A DNA stretch of 64,000 nt. It comes from Propionispira raffinosivorans DSM 20765. Lineage in GTDB: Bacteria; Bacillota; Negativicutes; Selenomonadales; Selenomonadaceae. Made by a program: the position numbers and the translations under genes. Below the pieces are notes generated by a model that did not search any database, was not told the DNA's origin, and saw only the letters and a list, made by a program, of their open reading frames with translations. Below are positions 44,893 to 54,410 of the stretch, piece by piece. The DNA lies in contig NZ_KB905841.1 of NCBI RefSeq assembly GCF_000381065.1, positions 158,477 through 222,476 of the forward strand, given 5' to 3'. The stretch's first letter is position 1, and each line of letters begins with the position of its first letter.

Positions 44893-46953
44893 TCATATGC
44901 AAAATATATGCTTACACCCATGCTTTTGTGCCTCTTGCAAAAGGAACGCTTGCGATGATTGCTTAACAGCTATAATAATTCCTATATTATCTATAAAATT
45001 CATATCAGATATATACTCTATAGATATAGGCCATTTAATAGATAGTTTTTTTTGTCCATTAGATATCAAAAATCCATTTACATAGACACCAGCTTTTTGC
45101 AAAATCTCACATATTCCAGTTCCATAATCACCAGCACCATAAATATAAATTTTTTTATGTTTTCTAGCAAATTCTATCATTTGTTTATCACGCCATGCAT
45201 TGATAAAACTTACAAATTCTCTAGAACCAAACTCTACTTGCGCTCTGTTAACTAATTTTTGCAATAAATATTGCAAATCCACATTGGCTACCGATGCATA
45301 TTCTGCTGTCTCAAGCGTTGCTGAATAAAAACCTGCACTCTGTGCCATATAAATTAAAATTCTATATAGTGCCTTTCGCCTCGCTTCCTCAAACTCAGTG
45401 GTCACCCACTGCTCGATATTAAAATTTTTTTTAAACAGTGCAGTCAAAATTTCTGTCCTGCACCAAAATGACCCTGCATAACCAAAGGTGCTTTTTACTA
45501 TTGAAAGATTACATTTCAAGCCTAGTTTTTTAGACAATACTTTTGTCTCACCAAAACAGCCCGACCATGTATCACCTAGCTCTGCAAAAAAACGCGCATG
45601 GTAAGCTTCTGACGGAGCTAACAATCCCATTTTAGAATTCCCGTTAAACAATTCAATAACATTTTCTATATAATCATCATTTTGTATTAAATTATTCCAT
45701 GTATTACATTTAAACGTTTCTTCTATTAAAATTGATTCTCTTTTTTCTACTCTATAATCATTCACTACACAGATATATTTATATTGGTTCAATATCTTTT
45801 CTTGCCCTGAAATCCATTCAAAAAAACAGTTCCCATTATAAACAACAATATTATATTGCTTTTTTCCTGTCGCTAAACATTTTTCTTTTAGCAGTGCTGC
45901 CTCCGCTCCATCTCTAACTACGATAATAATAGGCGTATCATTTGATAATATGGCAACATAATCTGTAAAGTTTTTCTCTATTTGCTCCTGATACGGCATA
46001 TTAAAAATGATTACTTTATCATCAGATTTCATATCAGTTGATGATTTATCTATCGGCAAAATATAATTCAAATGCAAAGACTCTCTTAAATCAACGACGT
46101 TATATACACGCAAAAGATTTTCCCAAATCATATTCACATCATAATCCGTTTCTTTAACAATATACTCCATTCCCCGACGCAAATCTTCATGCCCTGAATG
46201 CAAAAAAATATCATCTATTTGCATAAATGCTTTTTTTTTCAAAACAGGACACTGATATCGATAAATCAACTCCCCTGCATGCAATGTGCATTGAGGAAAA
46301 TTGTTGTTTTTACAACTAGAATCATACTTTGTATCACCCACATATGTACCCCATTTATAACCTGCTTTTTCAAAATCACTTGTAAATGCAAATTCAAAAT
46401 CGGCTACGGCAGTCTTATAGCTACCAGCTATTCCTAAATTATTTTTATTCCAAAAATCCCTAAAAATATTACTACACAATAAATTTTTCCGCACTACAAC
46501 AAAGTATGCCTGTATATGACGTGGAATATATGAAAACCATCCATGGACCATTTCAGACCGATTAGTATCATCTGTCTCTGACATTTTTGTCAAACCCCAA
46601 TAATCCAACTCCGATTTTTTCTCCATTGCCGAGAATATATTACTCCAATGAACAAACGGCCCATAATAAGTATCATTACTCAAAATAAGCTCATCATATT
46701 TATAAACATTTTCCCATCCTATAAACTTATTTAAAGCTTCCTTATAAGCTCCTGCATCTCCACCTAAATCAGCTCTTATATATACATTGTCAGCATATTT
46801 CTTCAACATACTCTCATATTCAGCTTTTATCATGCCATTATATACAACAACTAATCGATTAGACACACTACGTAGTTCCGCTAATAAATATAGTACATAC
46901 CTATCAACAATCCCATCTTTATCATACATTTGAAATATACATAATCGATTCAT
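44893..46953 (-). CDS. RgpF-family glycan-synthesis protein with Rossmann module (copy A)
   Basis: The 686-residue protein contains an RgpF domain (about 1-280: RLCIFQMYDKDGIVDRYVLYL, LGGDAGAYKEALNKFIGWENV, LSNDTYYGPF, HIQAYFVVVRKNLL), a second half (about 310-560: YKYICVVNDYRVEKRES, MGLLAPSEAYHARFFAELG, FGYAGSFWCRTEIL) and the Rossmann module (about 597-686: KKIYIYGAGDYGTGICEIL). It probably acts in polymer assembly. It is strikingly similar along its whole length to the next gene upstream, a recent tandem duplication. The ATG at 46953 is better spaced from GAGAGG than the one two codons earlier. Confidence 0.85.
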   Translation of the reverse strand: MNRLCIFQMYDKDGIVDRYVLYLLAELRSVSNRLVVVYNGMIKAEYESMLKKYADNVYIRADLGGDAGAYKEALNKFIGWENVYKYDELILSNDTYYGPFVHWSNIFSAMEKKSELDYWGLTKMSETDDTNRSEMVHGWFSYIPRHIQAYFVVVRKNLLCSNIFRDFWNKNNLGIAGSYKTAVADFEFAFTSDFEKAGYKWGTYVGDTKYDSSCKNNNFPQCTLHAGELIYRYQCPVLKKKAFMQIDDIFLHSGHEDLRRGMEYIVKETDYDVNMIWENLLRVYNVVDLRESLHLNYILPIDKSSTDMKSDDKVIIFNMPYQEQIEKNFTDYVAILSNDTPIIIVVRDGAEAALLKEKCLATGKKQYNIVVYNGNCFFEWISGQEKILNQYKYICVVNDYRVEKRESILIEETFKCNTWNNLIQNDDYIENVIELFNGNSKMGLLAPSEAYHARFFAELGDTWSGCFGETKVLSKKLGLKCNLSIVKSTFGYAGSFWCRTEILTALFKKNFNIEQWVTTEFEEARRKALYRILIYMAQSAGFYSATLETAEYASVANVDLQYLLQKLVNRAQVEFGSREFVSFINAWRDKQMIEFARKHKKIYIYGAGDYGTGICEILQKAGVYVNGFLISNGQKKLSIKWPISIEYISDMNFIDNIGIIIAVKQSSQAFLLQEAQKHGCKHIFCI

Positions 46954-46971
46954 ATTCATACCTCTCCATTT

Positions 46972-49011
46972 TTACATAGGAAATATGTGACTACAATTAT
47001 ACTTTCGCGCTTCTTGTAGCAATACACCTTGCACTAATTCTATAACAGCTATGATAACTCCTATGTCGTCTGTAAATTTAATTTCAGATATATACTGTAT
47101 GGATATGCCAGTATCGGTATCTACTATTTTATGTCCATCAGATATCAAAAAGCCATCTACTTTTATTTTTTGGTCAGTTAAGATTCGATAAGCTCGCATC
47201 CCATAATCACCAGCACCATAAATATAAAGTTTTTTATGCCTTCTAGCAAATTCTATCATTTGTTTATCACGCCATGTATTTGTAAAACTTACAAAACCGC
47301 TGTGGCCAAACTCTACTTGCGCTCTAGTAACTAATTTTTGCAATAAATATTGTAAATCCACATTTGCTACCGATGCATATTCTGTGGTCTCAACCGTTGC
47401 TGAATAAAATCCTGCACTCTGTGACATATAAATTAAAATCCTATATAGTGCCTTCCGTCTCGTATCCTTGCACTTACTTTCCAGCCACTGGTCAATACTA
47501 AATTTTTTCTTAAATAGTGCTGTCAAAATTTCTGTTCGGCACCAAAATGACCCTGCATAGCCAAAGGTGTTTTTTACTATTGAAAGATTACAGTTCAATC
47601 CTAAGTTTTGAGACAATACTTTTGTCTCATCAAAACAGCCCACCCAAGTATCCCCTAGCTCTGCAAAAAAATGTGCATGATAAGGTTCTGGAGGAGCTAA
47701 AAACCCCATTTTAGAATTTTTCTCAAATAATTCAATAACATTTTCTATATAGTCATCATTTTGTATTAAATTATTCCAGTTATTACATTTAAATGTTTCT
47801 CCTATTAAAATGGATTCTTTTTTTTCTGCTCTATAGTCATTCACTATACAGATATATTTATATTTACTCAATATTTTTGCTTGTCCTGAAATCCATCCTA
47901 AAATACTTTTTCCATTATAGATAACAATATTATATTGTTTTTTTCCCGTTGCTAAACATCTTTCTTTTAGCAGAGATGCATCCTCTCCATCTCTAATTAC
48001 AATAATAATAGGCGTATCATTTGATAATGTGGCAACATAATTTGTAAAATTTTGCTCAACTTGCTCTTGATAGATCATATTAAAAATGATTACTTTATCA
48101 TCAGATTTCATAGGACTTGATAATCTATTTATCGGTAAAATATAATTCAAATGCAAAGACTCTTTCAAATCAACTACATTATATACACGCAAAAGGTTTT
48201 CCCAAATCATATTCACATCATAATTAGTTTTCTTATCAATATATTCTATAGATTTTCTTAAATCCTCATGTCCAGAATATTGAAATATCCTATCATCACA
48301 GGTAAATACTTTTCTTTTCAAAGTCGGACAATGATACCGATATATCAATTCGCCATTACGGAAAAAATAATGGGGAAAATTATTTTTTTTTCGTGCTGAA
48401 TCATATATATCCATATTCACATAAGCATTCCATTGATATCCGGCTTTCTCAAATTCCACCGTAAAAGCATGTTCAAAATTTGAAACAGCATCCTTATATA
48501 TATTAGATTTCCCTATATCTCTTTCCCAAAATCCTTTAAATATACTACTATGCAGTAATCTTTTTCGAACTACGACAAAATATGCTTGCAAATGTTTGGG
48601 TATATAACCAAAATCCACATTATCGGTCTCAGACATTTTCGTAATTCCCCAAAAATCCAACTCTGACCTGCTTTGCATGTCTCCAAATATTTTTTTGAAT
48701 TTTTCAAAAGGTCCATAATATGTATCATTACTTAAAATCAACTCATCATAACCATAAATATTATTCCATCCAATAAACTGATTTAATGCCTCTTTATATG
48801 CGCCTGCATCTCCCCCTAAATCACCTCGCATATAAATATCATCCGTATAAATTTTTATACGCTCAATGTACTCGGGTTTTATTTCTCCATTACATACAAC
48901 AACAAGTCTGTTTGCCACAGTACGAATCTCTTTCAATAAATATATTATATAATTATCGATAATTCCGTCCTTATCGTACATTTGGAATATAGCTATTCTT
49001 TTTGTACTCAT
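46972..49011 (-). CDS. RgpF-family glycan-synthesis protein with Rossmann module (copy B)
   Basis: The 679-residue paralogue of copy A shares long identical runs such as YDVNMIWENLLRVYNVVDL and NVDLQYLLQKLV. The domain order is the same: RgpF, second half, Rossmann module (KKLYIYGAGDYGMRAYRIL). Divergence is greatest in the Rossmann tail and near residues 180-250, which hints at different donor or partner specificity. GGGAGGG lies seven bases before ATG 49011. Confidence 0.85.
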   Translation of the reverse strand: MSTKRIAIFQMYDKDGIIDNYIIYLLKEIRTVANRLVVVCNGEIKPEYIERIKIYTDDIYMRGDLGGDAGAYKEALNQFIGWNNIYGYDELILSNDTYYGPFEKFKKIFGDMQSRSELDFWGITKMSETDNVDFGYIPKHLQAYFVVVRKRLLHSSIFKGFWERDIGKSNIYKDAVSNFEHAFTVEFEKAGYQWNAYVNMDIYDSARKKNNFPHYFFRNGELIYRYHCPTLKRKVFTCDDRIFQYSGHEDLRKSIEYIDKKTNYDVNMIWENLLRVYNVVDLKESLHLNYILPINRLSSPMKSDDKVIIFNMIYQEQVEQNFTNYVATLSNDTPIIIVIRDGEDASLLKERCLATGKKQYNIVIYNGKSILGWISGQAKILSKYKYICIVNDYRAEKKESILIGETFKCNNWNNLIQNDDYIENVIELFEKNSKMGFLAPPEPYHAHFFAELGDTWVGCFDETKVLSQNLGLNCNLSIVKNTFGYAGSFWCRTEILTALFKKKFSIDQWLESKCKDTRRKALYRILIYMSQSAGFYSATVETTEYASVANVDLQYLLQKLVTRAQVEFGHSGFVSFTNTWRDKQMIEFARRHKKLYIYGAGDYGMRAYRILTDQKIKVDGFLISDGHKIVDTDTGISIQYISEIKFTDDIGVIIAVIELVQGVLLQEARKYNCSHIFPM

Positions 49012-49051
49012 AAGCAATCCCTCCCACTGTGGTAATCAACATTTTCTTAAC

Positions 49052-50104
49052 TTAAAATGCATATAATACAGTCTCAGCATTGTTAAGCGAATAATGCCTC
49101 ATATAAAATTTATATTCTGGATTATACTTCAATAAAATTGCAGGAATCTCCCATAGATCTTCCTTTTTATGGTACATACATATTGCCAGTTTAGGTTTCA
49201 TTCCCCGAATAATCTGTTCAGCCCCTTCTAGAGCTTTCAGCTCAGATCCTTCAATGTCAAATTTTATAAACGTAATTTTTTCATCCTTTAAACATTCATC
49301 TAAGGATGTTACTGGAACACATGTCCCCCCCCTCTTAGACACTACCTCTCCTCCAGTAAACCTCGAAGCTCCTTCAACCACTATATCTGCAACAAATTCC
49401 AAAGTTGTCGTTTTATTCCACAAACCTTTTGTAATCAAATTACAATTTCTTTGCATCGATAAATTAACCTTACAGGTATCATGCAAAAACTCATTTGGTT
49501 CAAAAACATATACTTGTTTATATTGACCATCAGCCCATTCACAAAACCGCAGTGCAGTCTTGCCGTCAAAACCACCGGCATCTACAAAAACTTCATTTTC
49601 ATCGTGTGGCATAGCAGGCAAATCAAAATATTGCTTTTCAAACAAACGATCTACAATTTCTCCCAATAATAATATATTTTCTTTTTTGAACCCTCCTGTC
49701 AATAATTGTTTTTCTATTTCACGATAATACAACCGCGTAGAAACTACGATAAATGCATCTTTATATGAAGAACTTAGTTCTTCATATGAAATAACCTTTA
49801 ATCCATCGACAATTTTTCCCTCACCCAATTTATTATCTGCATAGCAATACCACTGAATATCAGGGAAGAAATTTCTGACCGCTTTCCCCCAATATCCTGC
49901 GCCAAAAAGAATTTTAACCTGATTTTTATGCTTAGATAAACTAGCGTAAAAGCTCTTTACCTCATCCATATTTTTAAAAATTTTGCTCATATATTTTCTA
50001 TCACCAGTTAAATTATATAACAAACGATTTGCATAAAGCTCACGTGATATATTATCCTGCATTTTTGCATATGTTGACCCTATTACATCTAAATATGATT
50101 GCAT
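49052..50104 (-). CDS. Rossmann module - FkbM methyltransferase fusion
   Basis: The 350-residue protein has the Rossmann module at about 60-155 (VKILFGAGYWGKAVRNFF, CYADNKLGEGKIVDG, IVVSTRLYYREIEKQL), then an FkbM-type SAM methyltransferase (about 168-345: FVDAGGFDGKTALRF, VYVFEPNEFLHDTCKVNL, VPVTSLDECL, ITFIKFDIEGSELKALEGA). FkbM enzymes O-methylate sugars and similar acceptors. It lies 29 bases after the glycyl radical enzyme gene and may act on its product or on the polymer. Confidence 0.87.
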   Translation of the reverse strand: MQSYLDVIGSTYAKMQDNISRELYANRLLYNLTGDRKYMSKIFKNMDEVKSFYASLSKHKNQVKILFGAGYWGKAVRNFFPDIQWYCYADNKLGEGKIVDGLKVISYEELSSSYKDAFIVVSTRLYYREIEKQLLTGGFKKENILLLGEIVDRLFEKQYFDLPAMPHDENEVFVDAGGFDGKTALRFCEWADGQYKQVYVFEPNEFLHDTCKVNLSMQRNCNLITKGLWNKTTTLEFVADIVVEGASRFTGGEVVSKRGGTCVPVTSLDECLKDEKITFIKFDIEGSELKALEGAEQIIRGMKPKLAICMYHKKEDLWEIPAILLKYNPEYKFYMRHYSLNNAETVLYAF

Positions 50105-50133
50105 AGTTACCAGTATCCTCTCTATTTCAATGT

Positions 50134-52452
50134 TTATTTACCAAAACGACTAATAATCGTATCTTGCTGTGCAGGGGAAAGTGAAATAAAATAAGCTGAA
50201 AGACCTCCAATTCTTACCCGTAAATTTTGATATTTTTCAGGATGTAGCTTCGCATCTTTTAATTCATCTACACTCGCAGAGGTAATTGTCATAATATCCC
50301 CGCCTAGAGCACAAAAAGATTTTATTAATGACATTAATCTTTTTCGCCCACTTTCCCCACTTATCTCATTCTTATTAAGAGAGATATCTACGGGCGTCCC
50401 CCCGAAAAGTTCTTTTAAATCCGGTTTCGTTATACTCTTAATAATAGAGGTCGGCCCATTTTTATCAAATCCCGGTACAGGTGAATAATTTGGCGCTATA
50501 GGTTCAAAATTATAACGGCCATTTGCAGATGCAGATATATTTCTGCCAATTTGTGCATACCCAAAAAAAGTACCTATTCCACCAGTCCACATGAAACCCT
50601 GATCCAATTCTCTAATTTTTTTCAATTTTACAGAAAAATCTCTTATCAGTCTTTCGGCGATGTCATCCGCATGCGTATCGTTACCAAATTTAGGAATTTT
50701 ATTTAATATATAAGCCCGAATTCGCTCGTAGCCTTGCCAATTCGCATGCAAAGCGTTATTTAATTCTTCTAAAGATATCATTTTCTCATCATATACAACT
50801 CTTTTTATCGCATTAAGCGCATCAACAGTATCTGCTAATCCAGCTAAAACCAACATTCTTATATTGTATCTCGCTCCACCAGCATATACATCCTGCCCCG
50901 TCTCAATACAATCGTCGGTAATAGCCGAAAAAAGCGGATCTGGAGCTGAAAGAGCATTCATGCCAAACATTCCTTTGGCTGAATCAAATAAAAAATCCAT
51001 CTGATAATACATTTGTTTCTTTAATGCCAAATAAAACATTTCAAATGTTTTAAATGCACTTAGCACTCCTAAATCGATTCCATATTCACTACTCTTATCT
51101 CCACCTCCTATTATACCTTTTTTAAGGCTTTTCCCCCTATTAAAAACATGTTCTAGACAAAGCAATAAATATACATCTAAATGAAAAAAATTGGTTTTCC
51201 CCGGAATTAAAGTTTCCCAACATCCATCTGATGAATAATTTCTCGCATCTTCTAATGGCACGCCTAATCTAACATACCCTTCTATAATATTTTTATCATT
51301 ATAAATAATAGGTTCGCCTTGACTATCTGATAAAACCTTCGCCAAAAGTTCTAGAAATTTATCAGAAGTCTCAGTATGTATACGCGCCCCTAAAATAGGT
51401 AATAATAAGTTCATTTGGAAGACCAATTCTATTATCATATAAGATAGCTCATTTGTTGCATCATGACCATCTGGTCCAACTCCACCGACAACAGCTGTCA
51501 TCAAAGTATGATTAGCAGCTTGTCCAAAACAATAATTATGCTCTGAATTCTGATTTTCTAATGGATTATATACATACTCAGTTTCCTTAAACTGATAATC
51601 ATAGCACTTCATTTTGTTATGCTGGACATCTACAACGACCTTTTCATTAAGCTTAATCAAAAAAGATCCCATAATATCCATTGCCATTTCCTGATTTATT
51701 TTTCCTAAGTGCAAATCATTTTTATAATAATTATAAAAGTATTGATCAATGCGGCCTAACGGGATAAGCTCGCCCGCAGAATTCAATATTGTATAAGTAA
51801 ACCAAAATGCCTGTACAGCTTCTTGCAAACTTGTTGCAGGATAAAACGGCACGCTGTTACATATCTGATACATATGTAACAGTTCATTCTTTCTTCGTTC
51901 GTCCTCGCACGAAAAAGCTACTTTCAAAATCTGATCTGCATACCGCTTGGCATAAATAACTACAGAATCTAAAGATATTAACATAGCCCTGTATTCGTCC
52001 AACATTTCGACATTACTCGGTTCTTTATATGCTAATTGTAATAGTTTTTTCTGAACATCTTTTTTTAACCCAACAATTCCCTTTTGAATTATTTTTTCAT
52101 ACCCAGGCGGATGATGACCATATATGGTCAGTTCATTCATGTAATAATATTTAGCAAATAATTCTCGTTCTTCTTGAGTTAGGTACTTCGGTACACATTT
52201 TCCTATGGTCTCTGAATTTATGTCTGGACAACCTACAACTAACTCGTCATCTTTTATATGTACCGGCAAATGCTCAGCAATATATTTCACAGCATATGCT
52301 TTACGAACAACAATACTCTCTTTTTTTAAAAAAGAACCTTCCTTTTCTTTTAATATATCTATACCATAAAAATAAGGTTTTTTTTCCTGCTTATAATCAA
52401 TTTCATGTAAACGTAATTTTAATCGTTTTAACCTATCCGTTAAAATATTCAT
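50134..52452 (-). CDS. glycyl radical enzyme of unknown substrate (PFL-like family, CxE type)
   Basis: The 772-residue protein has the glycyl radical enzyme fold throughout. Thiyl site: SSDGCWETLIPGKT, with Cys411 and Glu413, the Cys-x-Glu pair used by dehydratase/lyase members (glycerol, diol, choline, hydroxyproline), unlike the Cys-Cys of pyruvate formate-lyase. Radical site: LRVRIGGLSAYF near the C-terminus, with Gly750 expected to carry the radical. PLGRIDQYFYNYYKND is also a family block. The ATG at 52452 follows GGAGG by eight bases. It sits two genes after its activase and 16 bases after a free Rossmann protein, inside a glycan cluster. I infer cleavage or dehydration of a sugar- or polyol-derived substrate. 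The enzyme is oxygen-sensitive. Confidence 0.9.
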   Translation of the reverse strand: MNILTDRLKRLKLRLHEIDYKQEKKPYFYGIDILKEKEGSFLKKESIVVRKAYAVKYIAEHLPVHIKDDELVVGCPDINSETIGKCVPKYLTQEERELFAKYYYMNELTIYGHHPPGYEKIIQKGIVGLKKDVQKKLLQLAYKEPSNVEMLDEYRAMLISLDSVVIYAKRYADQILKVAFSCEDERRKNELLHMYQICNSVPFYPATSLQEAVQAFWFTYTILNSAGELIPLGRIDQYFYNYYKNDLHLGKINQEMAMDIMGSFLIKLNEKVVVDVQHNKMKCYDYQFKETEYVYNPLENQNSEHNYCFGQAANHTLMTAVVGGVGPDGHDATNELSYMIIELVFQMNLLLPILGARIHTETSDKFLELLAKVLSDSQGEPIIYNDKNIIEGYVRLGVPLEDARNYSSDGCWETLIPGKTNFFHLDVYLLLCLEHVFNRGKSLKKGIIGGGDKSSEYGIDLGVLSAFKTFEMFYLALKKQMYYQMDFLFDSAKGMFGMNALSAPDPLFSAITDDCIETGQDVYAGGARYNIRMLVLAGLADTVDALNAIKRVVYDEKMISLEELNNALHANWQGYERIRAYILNKIPKFGNDTHADDIAERLIRDFSVKLKKIRELDQGFMWTGGIGTFFGYAQIGRNISASANGRYNFEPIAPNYSPVPGFDKNGPTSIIKSITKPDLKELFGGTPVDISLNKNEISGESGRKRLMSLIKSFCALGGDIMTITSASVDELKDAKLHPEKYQNLRVRIGGLSAYFISLSPAQQDTIISRFGK

Positions 52453-52468
52453 AAAGAATTCCTCCACA

Positions 52469-52843
52469 CTATCGATTCAGTAACAATCTTAATTCTCGCT
52501 TTAGTAAATTGCTACATACTGTATTCCAAACGATATTATCAACTTTATAAACAGTTTTATAACCCTTCTTCAGTAAGCTTTCTTTAATTTCTTTATGGAA
52601 TTCTTTTCCACAAGCAATAATCACTGGACATTCTACATTCTCAGCATATTCTTCTAGTAACTTAATGGGTAATCCACAGATATCCTCAAGATTTTCTTTT
52701 TTACTACTAACTGCAAATCCAATAATTTGTATATCGGGGTTCATATTCCTTAACCATTTAAATATCGCCTCAGCAATGACCTTTCCCCCATAAATGAGTA
52801 TCTGATTTTCTTTTAGAATATCCTCTACATTGTTATTCTTCAT
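52469..52843 (-). CDS. stand-alone small Rossmann-module protein
   Basis: A 124-residue protein that is only the recurrent module: ILIYGGKVIAEAIFKWL (the loop reads YGGK rather than YGAG), IIGFAVSSKKENLEDICG, then VIIACGKEFHKEIKESLLKKGY and a short basic tail. GGAGG lies five bases before ATG 52843. The glycyl radical enzyme follows after 16 bases, so the two are surely co-translated partners. It may bind a nucleotide-sugar or hold the radical enzyme in the complex. No catalytic residues can be named. Confidence 0.7.
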   Translation of the reverse strand: MKNNNVEDILKENQILIYGGKVIAEAIFKWLRNMNPDIQIIGFAVSSKKENLEDICGLPIKLLEEYAENVECPVIIACGKEFHKEIKESLLKKGYKTVYKVDNIVWNTVCSNLLKRELRLLLNR

Positions 52844-53460
52844 AAGAACCTCCATTGCATCACTACCGCTTACGACACAAATAATTATTAAAAATGATGT
52901 GCGAAATCCATCATTTGTTAAAATTCTCTTATAAAAAGATGCACTGATTACCCTAGAGTTTAAAACATTATAAAAATAAACCAGTGTAAGTTCGATCTTT
53001 CAATCACAAATAAGTAGTTCTTTGAAATCCTCTATATTCATAGTCATTAAGTCTTGTTAATTATGTGGTATAACAGTCACTGGCTTATCTTACTTTTATT
53101 CAGAAAACCAAGTATGAACATATTTTTAGCCCACATTCTCCTCAACACATGATGAAACTTTCTTGAGTATCCAATAAAATCAAAGGCTGAACACTTATAG
53201 TGTCATAAAAACACCTCATTATGTGTTTCCGTAAATCCAGATTGTAACAGAAAATGTAAAAAAGCTATTCTTGACAAAATTGATATGCCACAAAAATATA
53301 TTTAAGGCAAAAGATAAGACTATTAACTAAACTTTAAAACTACTATTATTAATTCGTCTGCATTGCCTCAAGCATCTTAATTTTTCCATATTTCTTGTAA
53401 CTTAGTTAAGCTTGCTCTTTGTTAAGTGATTGGAGTTTGTTTGTCACGTGTATCTCTTGA
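52844..53460. other. 617-base gene-free interval with candidate promoter and hairpins
   Basis: No complete gene was found. On the minus strand an extended -10, TGTTACAAT (TACAAT at 53246-53241), is followed by two small hairpins: AAACAC/GTGTTT (53208-53228) running into a T run, and ACACT/AGTGT (53191-53203). A 42-codon open frame without a start (53077-53202, e.g. FIGYSRKFHHVLRRMWAKN) could be a remnant. A short frame MNIEDFKELLICD lies near 53036. This interval splits the activase from its enzyme. Confidence 0.4.
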
Positions 53461-54372
53461 CTAAATGAAATTACTGCCTCCTACGTCTACATCTTTTATG
53501 AAACGCGACATCATACGCCTACATTTTTCTATATTATATTTATTATTTTCCATAACATTCATCATACTATATTTTTTACCAATCATTCTGTATTTTCCAG
53601 ACCCGATCTGATGAAACGGCAATATATGCACTGTTTTTATTGCATCTAATGTATTTATAAAAGATATGATTTTTTCAAATTCATCATCATCATTAACGCC
53701 TGGAATTAATGGTATCCGTATAACTATTTTTGAATGTTTCTTGACTAATTGTCTCAAATTATTCAGCATAATTAAGCTATCTGTACCTAAGTATTTTTTA
53801 CTTTTCTTTCTATCAATAAGCTTTATATCATACAAAAAAACATCTGTATACTGAATTATTCGTTCAATATTCTCCCATGGTACAAAACCTGCTGTTTCAA
53901 TATTCAAAGATATGTTTTTTTCTTTTAGCCTAGATGCTAAATTTAAGCAAAAATCAATTTGTAACAAAGCTTCTCCGCCACTAAAAGTAACACCGCCACC
54001 AGATTTCTCATAAAAGCATTCATCCTTCATAAGTTCATAAAATACGTCTTCAACTGAATTAAGAGATGAACTATAGGTACGAGCAGAAAAATAACATTGT
54101 TTTACACATTGAAAACAACTATTGCATTTCTCCCAATCTATAATAGCTTTTGCACTATCTATTTTTATAGCCTTATCTTTACATACAGAAATACAAGCAC
54201 CACAACCAACACATAGACTATCGTTATACATTAGAACTGGTCTTCTTTCTATGTATTCTGGATTCTGACACCAAGCACAATTAAGGGCACACCCTTGAAA
54301 GAATACAATCGTCCGAATCCCCCTTCCATCGTGAACATTGAAATGTTGAATTTTTCCTATCTCTGCTTTCAT
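53461..54372 (-). CDS. glycyl radical enzyme activating enzyme (radical SAM)
   Basis: The 303-residue protein installs the glycyl radical using SAM and a 4Fe-4S cluster. The radical SAM motif is CALNCAWC (Cys28, Cys32, Cys35). An inserted ferredoxin-like domain with two clusters, CVGCGACISVC and CNSCFQCVKQC (about 53-100), is typical of activases for dehydratase/lyase-type enzymes rather than of PflA. GGGVTFSGGEALLQ is the glycine-rich SAM-binding block. ATG 54372 has GGAG seven bases upstream. It is 38 bases after the Rossmann-radical SAM gene. Confidence 0.93.
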   Translation of the reverse strand: MKAEIGKIQHFNVHDGRGIRTIVFFQGCALNCAWCQNPEYIERRPVLMYNDSLCVGCGACISVCKDKAIKIDSAKAIIDWEKCNSCFQCVKQCYFSARTYSSSLNSVEDVFYELMKDECFYEKSGGGVTFSGGEALLQIDFCLNLASRLKEKNISLNIETAGFVPWENIERIIQYTDVFLYDIKLIDRKKSKKYLGTDSLIMLNNLRQLVKKHSKIVIRIPLIPGVNDDDEFEKIISFINTLDAIKTVHILPFHQIGSGKYRMIGKKYSMMNVMENNKYNIEKCRRMMSRFIKDVDVGGSNFI

Positions 54373-54410
54373 TATTTTACTCCAAATCAAATTTCAATTA
54401 CATTAATTTT

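Noticed and set aside
50134..52452. Pyruvate formate-lyase
   Set aside because: The active site has Cys-Trp-Glu instead of adjacent cysteines, and the activase carries two extra ferredoxin clusters, unlike PflA.
53077..53202. 42-codon minus-strand open frame in the activase-enzyme gap as a gene
   Set aside because: No start codon with a ribosome site and no recognised family; noted only as a possible remnant.
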